The position numbers were made by a program, and so were the translations under genes. From Mobiluncus sp963511525 (lineage in GTDB: Bacteria > Actinomycetota > Actinomycetes > Actinomycetales > Actinomycetaceae), in NCBI RefSeq assembly GCF_963511525.1, contig NZ_CAUPIY010000008.1:1-64000 (forward strand): a stretch of 64,000 nt of DNA, read 5' to 3'. This document shows positions 8,920 to 16,745 of the stretch, piece by piece. Numbering within the stretch: the stretch's first letter is position 1; each line of letters starts with the position of its first letter. Below the pieces are notes generated by a model. It had not been told where the DNA came from, did not search any database, and saw only the letters and a list, made by a program, of their open reading frames with translations.

Positions 8920-9751
8920 TCGCCGCTAATCGCTCTCGGCGTAAACGCTGCAGCCCGGGAATTTCCGGTACTGCCAACGGAAGGGTCGCGCCCAAAGCAC
9001 GTGCTAACAACAAGTCCGCCAGCTGCGGGTTACGCGCTAAACACGGTCCGTGCATATAGGTCGCAATGATAGAACCCTGCACGCAGCCTTCCACCGCTCT
9101 TCCGTCCTCTGCAGCCCGATAGCCATCAGGAATCTCCCGACTGACTTCGCGTCCCGCCTGTACCCCGGCTTGTGCGCTAACACCGTCAGCCAGGCCAGGA
9201 GCCACCCCGGGCTGACCGTTGCCGGTTCCATAAGTCACGAATCCCAACGGAAAAGCGTCCCCACCTAAGAGCGTTGCGCCCCCATGGTTCTCAAAACCGG
9301 TCAGGGGCTCGGTCAGCTCGCGCGACAACTGTAAACCGCTCGCGGAACTGACCAATTCTCCAATAGCCCGAGCCCCTTGCGGCAAGGTCACCACGTCGAG
9401 CAGCCCTGCACCTTCGGTGCGTTTGCCTTCCGCGTCCGTATACCAGGTTCCCAAGACCTGGAAAGCGGCACATATGGCCAGGACGGGCTTCCCATTTTGT
9501 ACCGCGCGTTCCAATCCGCGGTCCGTCAGTAGGCGGCGCGAGGCAATGGTTTGAGCGATATCTTCCCCGCCGCCCAAAGTATAGATATCCAAATCATCAG
9601 GGATGGCATCAGTGCAGCTCACACGGATAATTTCAGATTGGTAACCCAATAATTTGGCTCGATGCGCCAGCACCACCGCGTTGCCACTGTCCCCGTAGGT
9701 ACCCAAGACCTCGGGCATCAGCACCCCGATACGTAACGTTGATTCACTCAC
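8912..9751 (-). CDS. gatD: Lipid II isoglutaminyl synthase, glutamine amidotransferase subunit
   Basis: 279 aa. Class I glutamine amidotransferase of the CobB/CobQ-like type. It releases ammonia from glutamine for MurT, which amidates the D-Glu of lipid II. The nucleophile is Cys94 (PVLAICAAFQVLG); the catalytic His lies in IATYMHGPCLARNPQLAD. The GTG at 9751 overlaps the murT stop in a GTGA junction and has a purine-rich ribosome site (GGGGTGG), indicating translational coupling. With this start the nucleophile falls at 94, as in characterised GatD. An alternative GTG lies nine bases upstream. Confidence 0.92.
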   Translation of the reverse strand: MSESTLRIGVLMPEVLGTYGDSGNAVVLAHRAKLLGYQSEIIRVSCTDAIPDDLDIYTLGGGEDIAQTIASRRLLTDRGLERAVQNGKPVLAICAAFQVLGTWYTDAEGKRTEGAGLLDVVTLPQGARAIGELVSSASGLQLSRELTEPLTGFENHGGATLLGGDAFPLGFVTYGTGNGQPGVAPGLADGVSAQAGVQAGREVSREIPDGYRAAEDGRAVEGCVQGSIIATYMHGPCLARNPQLADLLLARALGATLPLAVPEIPGLQRLRRERLAAIK

Positions 9752-11184
9752 CGCAACCACCCCTGTGCTACAAATTCGGCCCGTGCGTCACGGAAACTTG
9801 TGTAATTCAACAACATATCGACTTCGCCGGGGTCAGCCATCTCGATAGCTTCCGAAACCGTCGGAGCCCAGCGCGTCTCGATGCCCGCATAGTTCAAACG
9901 TACCTGCAAGTCTGCGCCGCGTTCGCCGGTGGCCACTACAGTTTTCCCGCTCAGCGCCTCGAAGTTCACATCCCACAGCCAACTCAGGTCGGTCCCGTCG
10001 GCGATTTGGCCATTAACTCCCACAATGATTCCAGCCTGCGGATTGAGCATCGTCAAGGATTCCATCCACCCGGCCGGGTTCTTTGCCAAAAGCATCCGAA
10101 TGTGGCGTCCTTGCACGCTAAAACTCGCGTAGCGACCCGCCACATCTCTCACTCTGGCGATACCTGCGGCAGCATCTTGCGCCTCTATTCCCAGTAGCCT
10201 CGCCGCGACGAAAGCCTGCAGGGCGTTACCGCGGTTGGCTCTACCAGGGAGCCGCACCGTCGCGGTCGTTTCCTGCCCGCTGCCGGTATCTACCAGCCGC
10301 ACGGGGTCACCGGCTTGGAAACTCTCGGCTTTCCAAATCCACTTCGGGTTGGGCCGGGCGAAATCTGACTGAGTCGGGGGCCTGTCCCAAGGCACCTCAT
10401 TGGCCAACAATTCCTCGACCGGAACCGAGCGCCACAATACTTCTTGATCCAGACCGGAAGCCAATTCACGAGGTTCGTCAGTCGGCGTATCCGGTTTGTC
10501 AGGGGAATAAATTATCGCTCCGCCGGTTCGAGGTGCCGTCAGCGAGTCTCCACTCCAGCCTTTGCCTGCCGCGACCCAGACGGGGTGCGCACTATCCCAG
10601 GCTGCCGAGGTCATTAGGGGGTCGTCCACATTGGCAACCACGTAGGCCTGCGGATTTTCATCGATTGCAGCGCGAATGCGCTTTTCAATGACCGCAATTT
10701 CCCCGACCCGATCCAGTTGGTCACGCGAGAGATTCAACAACACTATGACCCGCGGACAGGTCGCTTTTGCGACAAGTTCCAAGTGCATTTCATCAATTTC
10801 TAAAATCGCTACTCTAGCGTGCAAATTCGACATCAACGCCGTGACGACGCCGGGAGGCATATTGTCCCCGCCACGGTTTGAGGCTACAGCTAAGCCACCC
10901 TCCGAGACCGCTTCACTGAGCATTCGCGTAGTCGTGGTTTTTCCGTTAGTGCCCGTTACGAGGGCGATAAGTCGGTGTTCCGCCAAATGCTCCAGAATCT
11001 GGGGCTGCAGCCGCAGCGCCACCCGACCCCCAATCATGCCCCCGCTGCCGCGTCCGGTAACTCGGGACAGCCACGCTGCGCATCTGCCCGCCCTTAATGC
11101 CACAGAATCACGAAAATTTAGTCGGCCTTTCCAAGATAAGACCGATAGACTGTCTACGTCTGAGGAAGAAACGGATGAACTCAC
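9748..11184 (-). CDS. murT: Lipid II isoglutaminyl synthase, Mur-ligase-like subunit
   Basis: 478 aa. ATP-binding loop GTNGKTTTTR at ~78-87, and the family block DGTDLSWLWDVNFE containing the catalytic Asp. With GatD it converts the D-isoglutamate of lipid II to D-isoglutamine. MurT proteins normally carry a Cys4 zinc ribbon inserted in the central domain. Here the corresponding stretch (~205-300, ending SDFARPNPKWIWK) contains no cysteine, so the ribbon appears lost. The GTG start has TAGAAT six bases upstream and no ribosome site. The two genes form a leftward operon divergent from the first flavoprotein-TusE gene. Confidence 0.9.
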   Translation of the reverse strand: MSSSVSSSDVDSLSVLSWKGRLNFRDSVALRAGRCAAWLSRVTGRGSGGMIGGRVALRLQPQILEHLAEHRLIALVTGTNGKTTTTRMLSEAVSEGGLAVASNRGGDNMPPGVVTALMSNLHARVAILEIDEMHLELVAKATCPRVIVLLNLSRDQLDRVGEIAVIEKRIRAAIDENPQAYVVANVDDPLMTSAAWDSAHPVWVAAGKGWSGDSLTAPRTGGAIIYSPDKPDTPTDEPRELASGLDQEVLWRSVPVEELLANEVPWDRPPTQSDFARPNPKWIWKAESFQAGDPVRLVDTGSGQETTATVRLPGRANRGNALQAFVAARLLGIEAQDAAAGIARVRDVAGRYASFSVQGRHIRMLLAKNPAGWMESLTMLNPQAGIIVGVNGQIADGTDLSWLWDVNFEALSGKTVVATGERGADLQVRLNYAGIETRWAPTVSEAIEMADPGEVDMLLNYTSFRDARAEFVAQGWLR

Positions 11185-11196
11185 AAAACAATTCTA
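11185..11196 (-). promoter_or_regulatory. -10 element of a likely leaderless murT transcript
   Basis: Minus strand TAGAAT (11191-11196), then six bases, then the GTG start. No good -35 match is visible. Confidence 0.45.
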
Positions 11197-11242
11197 AGGG
11201 CAATAATGAAAAACAACCTCATGCAATTCTGCATATTGTCTA

Positions 11243-11291
11243 ATGTTAACATGGAAATCTATTGATATAACAGCAAATTCTATGTTATGTA
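11243..11291 (+). promoter_or_regulatory. Candidate promoter and operator of the first sulfur module
   Basis: The strongly AT-rich gap upstream of the first flavoprotein-TusE gene contains TTGATA (11262-11267), an 18-base spacer and TATGTA (11286-11291). A perfect 10-bp palindrome ATGTTAACAT (11243-11252) lies just upstream and could be a regulator site. The local composition differs clearly from the flanking genes. Confidence 0.4.
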
Positions 11292-11339
11292 ATAACTTTT
11301 TACGCAATGCTATGGGCGAAGATGTCGAAGGAGAATGTC

Positions 11340-13061
11340 ATGCAGCAAATCGTCATACTCGGCGGCGGCACTGCCGGTTCAACCATCGCTAATCGCTTGC
11401 ACAGGGAACTCCCACCCAACGAATACAGAGTCACGGTGGTGGACCGTGACAATAGCCATCACTACCAGCCGGGATACTTATTCCTTCCTTTTGGTATGTA
11501 TAAGCCCCGCAGCATAGTGAAGCCTCGTTCGCGTTTCCTACCGAAAGGCGTACGTTTTCTTATGGACACCATCAAACGGGTCGATCCAGTCACTAAAACA
11601 GTGGAGCTGGGAAGTCAGACCATCTCTTACCATTACCTCATCATTGCCACGGGCTGCACCACCCGTCCTGACCAAGTGCCGGGAATGAACGATCCTAGGG
11701 TTTGGCGTAAATCCGTCTATGATTTTTATAGCTTTGGCGGTGCCGTTCGCTTACACCAGGCCATGCAACAGTTCAAACAGGGCCATCTGGTCGTTCACAT
11801 CTCAGAGATGCCCATCAAGTGTCCCGTGGCTCCGTTGGAATTCGCGCTTTTGGCTGATTGGTTCTTTTTTATGCGTCACCGTCGCTTAGACATCGATATT
11901 ACTTTCGTCACCCCCCTGGACGGCGCTTTCACCAAACCGGTAGCTAAAGCACAACTTGGGGACTTGTTACGCCATCGTGATATCGAGGTGGAAACCGACT
12001 TTAACGTCGAGTACATCGACCCGAAAAACAAAGTTCTAATGGGCTACGATGGGCGGGCAATCCCTTTTGATTTGCTGGTGACAACCCCTCCGATTATGGG
12101 TCAGCAATACATTGCTGATTCTGGCTTAGGCGATGAATCCAACTATGTTTCCGTGGATAAGCACACGCTGCAATCCACCGCCTACCCCGATATTTTCGTA
12201 CTGGGAGATGCGGGGAATTTGCCAACTTCCAAAGCGGGAGCAGCGATTCATTTCCAGGCCAAGACTTTCGTGCCAAATTTCATCAACTACATGCGTGGCA
12301 AGCCCATGACGGAATCTTTCGACGGACACACCAACTGCTTTATTGAATCAGGATTTCACAAGGCGCTGTTGCTCGACTTTAACTATGACGTTCAGCCTGT
12401 AACGGGCAAGTTCCCTATCCCCTATGTGGGTCCTTTGCGCCTGTTGAAAGAATCACGTCTCAATCACATGGCTAAAATGGGGTTCTACCTCGCATATTGG
12501 GGTCTCTTAATACGCGGTCTTCCGTTACTGCTACCTCGTGATATGCCTAAAGCCGGCAAGGATTTTGCACGATGGGGCTTGCGGGACGATGGTGTCACTG
12601 CCCTTCCCCCGAAACCGCGTCGAAAAGCGCCCTCTTTTCCACAGGTTCGGATTCCTCGAGTCAAGGTGGCTCCTCCAGTTCCACTAGCGTCTGAACCCTC
12701 CACGTTGAATCCAGAACCGCCAGTTTTCGCCACAAGAGGCCAACTTCCCGTACTGCATCAAGTCAATGGCATACCTATTGACGTGACCGATGAGGGTTTC
12801 ATGATTCGTCCTGAACAGTGGAATGACGAAGTAGCCAAGGGGTTGGCGGCGGCTTTGCACTTAGAGCTCGACGATACGGCTTGGGAAGTGGTGCGTTTTG
12901 TCCGCCACGAATTCGAGCAGCACGGTGTCTCTCCTACCTTGGGACGGATTGCTAAAGTTGGTGGGTTCGAGGTTAAAACCGTGTTTGAAATTTTCGGAGC
13001 CAAGCCTGCGAAAAAGCTAGCTTTCATCGCTGGGGCTCCGAAACCGGTGGGGTGCGTGTAA
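11340..13061 (+). CDS. SQR-like flavoprotein fused to a C-terminal DsrC/TusE domain (copy 1)
   Basis: 573 aa. Residues 1-~420 are a sulfide:quinone-oxidoreductase-like FAD protein: dinucleotide motif VILGGGTAGSTIANRL, ATGCTTRP (106 = Cys), PIKCPVAPLEFAL (Cys161), the FAD block YPDIFVLGDAGNLPTSKAG (~282-300), and TNCFIESGFHKA (Cys333). A hydrophobic/basic stretch (~377-410) may touch the membrane. A Pro-rich linker (~422-465) leads to a DsrC/TusE domain (~468-573) with IDVTDEGFMIRPEQWNDEVA, WEVVRFVRHEFEQHGVSP and the C-terminal arm GAPKPVGCV. The only cysteines in the protein are 106, 161, 333 and 572. The DsrC second cysteine is replaced by Ala561, so the arm is TusE-like. The ATG at 11340 follows GAAGGAGA. 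Proposed role: oxidise sulfide and pass sulfane sulfur to the fused carrier (inference). A DsrE2-like gene follows. Confidence 0.88.
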   Translation: MQQIVILGGGTAGSTIANRLHRELPPNEYRVTVVDRDNSHHYQPGYLFLPFGMYKPRSIVKPRSRFLPKGVRFLMDTIKRVDPVTKTVELGSQTISYHYLIIATGCTTRPDQVPGMNDPRVWRKSVYDFYSFGGAVRLHQAMQQFKQGHLVVHISEMPIKCPVAPLEFALLADWFFFMRHRRLDIDITFVTPLDGAFTKPVAKAQLGDLLRHRDIEVETDFNVEYIDPKNKVLMGYDGRAIPFDLLVTTPPIMGQQYIADSGLGDESNYVSVDKHTLQSTAYPDIFVLGDAGNLPTSKAGAAIHFQAKTFVPNFINYMRGKPMTESFDGHTNCFIESGFHKALLLDFNYDVQPVTGKFPIPYVGPLRLLKESRLNHMAKMGFYLAYWGLLIRGLPLLLPRDMPKAGKDFARWGLRDDGVTALPPKPRRKAPSFPQVRIPRVKVAPPVPLASEPSTLNPEPPVFATRGQLPVLHQVNGIPIDVTDEGFMIRPEQWNDEVAKGLAAALHLELDDTAWEVVRFVRHEFEQHGVSPTLGRIAKVGGFEVKTVFEIFGAKPAKKLAFIAGAPKPVGCV

Positions 13062-13133
13062 AAACGAACCAAACTAGCAAATCTAACCCACGAACCTTCT
13101 GAGCGACGAAACAGAAAATCAGGAACAAGGATT

Positions 13134-13703
13134 ATGACTCAAGCACATGAAACACCCACAAATGCCGACGCGGCGCAAGACGCAGACGAAATCACTTACG
13201 TAAACCGCAAGATGGCGTTTATCTGCTCCAAAGGCAACCTCGATATGGCCTATCCCGCCTTGATTATGGCTCACTCCGCTCTCAATGCAGGTGTCCACGT
13301 GGATATATTCTTTACATTCTGGGGGTTGGACTTAATCAATAAACGTACGATGGATCGGCTCAAGTTCACCGTGCAAGGCAACACCGCCATGCACATTCCC
13401 GCGCTAGAAAAATATTATCCCGGATTGGGGGATATGCATTTTTCTCCTTCATTAGGAATACTTCCGGGCATGACGAAACTTTCCACTTGGTACCTGAAAA
13501 ATGAACTGCAAAAAAACGAAATTCCACCAGTACGAGACATGATTGAACAAATTGCTCAGTTGGGGGCGGATCTGTGGGCCTGTAAACTTTCGGCGGACAT
13601 GATGAAGCTGACTCCTCGTCATCTGCACAAGTCCGTCAGGGGGATAGTCGATGCCGGTACCTTCATCGAACTGTCTGAAGGGTCGCAGATTATCTTCATC
13701 TAA
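13134..13703 (+). CDS. DsrE2-like sulfur-carrier family protein (copy 1)
   Basis: 189 aa. After a ~25-residue polar N-terminus comes a DsrE/DsrF-like fold of the DsrE2 type: MAFICSKGNLDMAYPALIMA, DIFFTFWGLDLINK, and DLWACKLSADMMKL. The only two cysteines are Cys31 and Cys150; the latter sits where DsrE-family proteins carry their sulfur-binding cysteine. It probably accepts persulfide sulfur, plausibly from the Cys572 arm of the upstream fusion. It starts 72 bases after that gene, with AAGGA before the ATG, so the two are likely cotranscribed. Paralogue of the protein at 16746-17318, conserving both cysteines. A role as a simple peroxiredoxin is unlikely because no peroxidatic motif is visible. 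Confidence 0.85.
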   Translation: MTQAHETPTNADAAQDADEITYVNRKMAFICSKGNLDMAYPALIMAHSALNAGVHVDIFFTFWGLDLINKRTMDRLKFTVQGNTAMHIPALEKYYPGLGDMHFSPSLGILPGMTKLSTWYLKNELQKNEIPPVRDMIEQIAQLGADLWACKLSADMMKLTPRHLHKSVRGIVDAGTFIELSEGSQIIFI

Positions 13704-13781
13704 GTTTCGCCTTCCCGGGTAGGTTCCCCCGTCACCAGTGCGGTAAAGTGGCTTGGTACCCTTTGTTCTGAGAGGTGGGCT

Positions 13782-14948
13782 ATGCCAAAGATATGCGTAA
13801 TAGGAGCGTCGGCGATGGGCACGGCACTCTGCCGGCCCCTCGTAGACACGGGCTGGGACGTAGCCATGTGGGGAACCGAATACGACGATGCCGTCCTGGA
13901 TGCTTACGCTCTGGGGCAAACTCACCCGGCGATTCACGTGCCTCTGGCCCCCCAGGTTAAGACCTATCGCGCTAAACACCTCGACGCGGCGGTGAAAGGC
14001 GCGGAAGTCCTGGCCGTTTGTGTCGCTGCCGTGGGTTTACCTGACATCACGAAACGCTTGGCGCCCTACTTTAGTCGCGTAAGGGCGGTCTGGGTGCTGA
14101 CGAAAGGCTTTATTAAGGACGAGGCGGGCGAGGTTTATTTGCTGGCTGAGGCGATGGCAAAGATAGCCGCCGAAAACGGAGCCGAGCTACCAACCTTGGT
14201 GTCCATAGGGGGGCCGGTTATTGCCCGCCAATGCGCGCTGAGCGAACCCACCGCAACAGTGTATGCCTGTCAGGATTTAGGAGCCGCGGTTCACTATGCC
14301 CGAGCGGTACGCACTGATTATTACCGCGCCTTTCCTACTGAGGACACGACCGGGGTTGAAGTCCTGGCTCCTTTGAAAAACAGCTACGCCATTGCTTTGG
14401 GCGTGACCGAGGGCATCCAGGAGTCAACCGGATCTCCGCAATCCAACTTGCGCGCCGCGGTGTTCGCCCAGGCAATTCGCGAAATGTCCTTGGTCTGCGA
14501 GGCTTTGGGAGGACGCCAGGAATCTGCCATTGGGCTGGCCGGAGTGGGCGACCTGGAAGTTACCGGCATTTCGGGGCGCAATAAGTTCTTTGGAATGCGG
14601 CTGGGACGCGGCGAGCGTCCGGCCGAAGCCGAAGCCCAGATGAAGGCCGCGGGGCATACGGTCGAAGGGGTGTACTCCACACCCTTGGCGGTAAAACTCA
14701 TTGAACAGCGCTGCCCGCAGCTATTGGACGAGCTGCCTTTGCTGCGCGCCGTGGACGAAGCGATTAGTGGCGAAGTAGACATTCGTAAGATTCTGGTCTC
14801 GGCGGCACTGCCCGCCTACCCCGCGGATATTTTCGCGACCCAGCAACAAAGCAGTTGGAACTCAGACTGGAACCCTGTCGACACCGGCCATTCGTGGGGA
14901 CTAGCGAAGCTGGTCAACCACTTTAAAAATAGGTTGAGCCAGGAGTGA
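13782..14948 (+). CDS. gpsA: NAD(P)-dependent glycerol-3-phosphate dehydrogenase family protein
   Basis: 388 aa, longer than typical GpsA (~330). Rossmann start ICVIGASAMGTAL, catalytic-lysine block LAPLKNSYAIALGVTEGIQ, and the substrate block GVGDLEVTGISGRNKFFGMRLGRG. It makes sn-glycerol-3-phosphate from dihydroxyacetone phosphate for phospholipids. The extra length is at the C-terminus (~340-388), which is rich in Asn/Gln/Trp and lacks a recognisable domain. It starts with ATG after GAGAGGTGG, 78 bases past the DsrE2-like gene, and lies between the two sulfur pairs. Its relation to them is unclear. A divergent paralogue with another 2-hydroxy substrate is possible. Confidence 0.8.
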   Translation: MPKICVIGASAMGTALCRPLVDTGWDVAMWGTEYDDAVLDAYALGQTHPAIHVPLAPQVKTYRAKHLDAAVKGAEVLAVCVAAVGLPDITKRLAPYFSRVRAVWVLTKGFIKDEAGEVYLLAEAMAKIAAENGAELPTLVSIGGPVIARQCALSEPTATVYACQDLGAAVHYARAVRTDYYRAFPTEDTTGVEVLAPLKNSYAIALGVTEGIQESTGSPQSNLRAAVFAQAIREMSLVCEALGGRQESAIGLAGVGDLEVTGISGRNKFFGMRLGRGERPAEAEAQMKAAGHTVEGVYSTPLAVKLIEQRCPQLLDELPLLRAVDEAISGEVDIRKILVSAALPAYPADIFATQQQSSWNSDWNPVDTGHSWGLAKLVNHFKNRLSQE

Positions 14949-15035
14949 GACTCTCAACAGTACACACCACGGCACAAATCTCATTAGAATTCTTAACGAA
15001 TTCGGAGGTGAAATCCTAAGGCGGTGAGACTTGGC

Positions 15036-16724
15036 ATGAAAAACGTGGTGATTATAGGCGGAGGAACCGGCGGTACAGTCACGGCAAACTCGCTGGTGCG
15101 CCGCCTGGATAGTAAAGAGTTCCGAATCACCGTCATCGACTATTCCGCCCGGCATTATTACCAGCCCGGTTTTGTCTCACTGACCTTAGGGAAAGTTCCC
15201 AACCCGCTACTGTGGCGGTGGCGTCGGCAAACCTTCCTCCCCGGTATCCGGTTCCTGCAGGATAAAGTCACCGCGGTCGATCCGGTAGCGAAAACAGTCT
15301 CCACTCAGACCAAGCAAATTTCCTACGATTACCTGATTTTGGCGACAGGTTGCGAATGCCGTCCCGAGCTGGTCGAAGGAATGGCACAGGGAACCGTCCT
15401 GAACACCGGGATTTATTCCTTTTATACTTTGGCTTGGGCACGTCGCTTGCGCCGAGCACTGCAGACTTTCGACCACGGCCGTTTGGTCGTGCATATCTCT
15501 GAATTCCCTATCCGCTGCCCGGTCGCTCCGATTGAGTTTGCCCTTAAAGCCGACCACTATTTCTTTGAACACCGAGTTCGCGATGATATCAATATTAAAA
15601 TTGTTACCCCGCAATCCCAGGTTTTTGAGCAGCCCGTGGCTGCCCGGAATCTTTCTAACCTCTTGCGCCTGCGCGACATCGAGGTCCAGCCTGATTTCGT
15701 GGTGCGACATATCGATGCGGAAGAAAAACGGATGTATGCCTATGACGGGAAGGTCGTTGATTACGACATGCTGGTGACCATTCCCCCCATGCGTGGTCAG
15801 CAGTTCATCGTGGATTCCGAACTGGGCGATGAAATGGGATTCGTTCATCCTGATCTGGAAACCTTGCAGCATCGTGAATATCCGGATATTTTTGTCATTG
15901 GTGACACTGCCGATTTACCGACTTCCAAAGCTGGTTCCGCAAGTGTATACCAATCTAGGGTATTAGTTTCTAACTTGCTTGATTACATGGCTGGTAGGCC
16001 GATGATTCGCCATTACGACGGCCACGCCATGTGCATCGTTGACACAGGCTACAACAAGTCCACCGTGATAGACCGTTCCTACACAGTACCAGCAGTAACG
16101 GGCAAATGGATTTTCCCCTATCTGGGGCCTATGTCCCTGCTGAAACAGACCCGGATGAACCACCTCATAAAGCGGTTCATGTTCGTGTTCTATAGTGTGC
16201 TCATGGTGGGCCTGCGGATTTTCGATAGATTTTCTCATATACAGCTTTTAGGTAAGGAATTTAGTCGGTGGGGTCTGCGGCCTGATGGCACCACTCCGCT
16301 CAATACCCCGGATCTTTCCCAAGACTCTACGAGTTTCATCGCTCCCACTTGGAAACGCCGCCCCAACGCCTGTCTCGCGGCGGCATTTTCCACGAAAGTT
16401 TTGGAAATCCCGGTTCTCCACGAAGCCGGCGGAGTTCACATCGACGTGGACTCGGAAGGTTTCATGACCAATCCGAATCAGTGGACTCACGAAATCGGTG
16501 CCGACCTGGCTAGGGCTATTAAATTAGAGATGACGCCCCGGCACTGGGAAGTCATCGAATTCGCCCGGGAAAGTTTCGCAAAATATCAAGTCAGTCCCTC
16601 GTTGAGACGTTTCGAAATGGCGGGAGACTTCCCGATTTCCGAACTATTCGAGCTTTTCCCCTTTAAACCGGGTAAGCTCATCGCCTACGTGTCCGGAATT
16701 CCCAAACCGGTAGGCTGTATCTAG
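15036..16724 (+). CDS. SQR-like flavoprotein fused to a C-terminal DsrC/TusE domain (copy 2)
   Basis: 562 aa, same architecture as the copy at 11340. FAD motif VVIIGGGTGGTVTANSL, ATGCECRP (Cys106, Cys108), PIRCPVAPIEFAL (Cys161), EYPDIFVIGDTADLPTSKAG and AMCIVDTGYNKS (Cys333). Cys106, 161 and 333 fall at the same residue numbers as in copy 1, so the flavoprotein part aligns without gaps to that point. The linker (~420-450) is shorter. The DsrC/TusE domain (~455-562) has IDVDSEGFMTNPNQWTHEIG, HWEVIEFARESFAKYQVSP and SGIPKPVGCI with Cys561; the second DsrC cysteine position is Ala550. The ATG at 15036 is preferred; an in-frame GTG at 15024 is also possible. A DsrE2-like gene follows after 21 bases. 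Confidence 0.87.
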   Translation: MKNVVIIGGGTGGTVTANSLVRRLDSKEFRITVIDYSARHYYQPGFVSLTLGKVPNPLLWRWRRQTFLPGIRFLQDKVTAVDPVAKTVSTQTKQISYDYLILATGCECRPELVEGMAQGTVLNTGIYSFYTLAWARRLRRALQTFDHGRLVVHISEFPIRCPVAPIEFALKADHYFFEHRVRDDINIKIVTPQSQVFEQPVAARNLSNLLRLRDIEVQPDFVVRHIDAEEKRMYAYDGKVVDYDMLVTIPPMRGQQFIVDSELGDEMGFVHPDLETLQHREYPDIFVIGDTADLPTSKAGSASVYQSRVLVSNLLDYMAGRPMIRHYDGHAMCIVDTGYNKSTVIDRSYTVPAVTGKWIFPYLGPMSLLKQTRMNHLIKRFMFVFYSVLMVGLRIFDRFSHIQLLGKEFSRWGLRPDGTTPLNTPDLSQDSTSFIAPTWKRRPNACLAAAFSTKVLEIPVLHEAGGVHIDVDSEGFMTNPNQWTHEIGADLARAIKLEMTPRHWEVIEFARESFAKYQVSPSLRRFEMAGDFPISELFELFPFKPGKLIAYVSGIPKPVGCI

Positions 16725-16745
16725 GTTCCGTAGGAGAGTGAAGTG

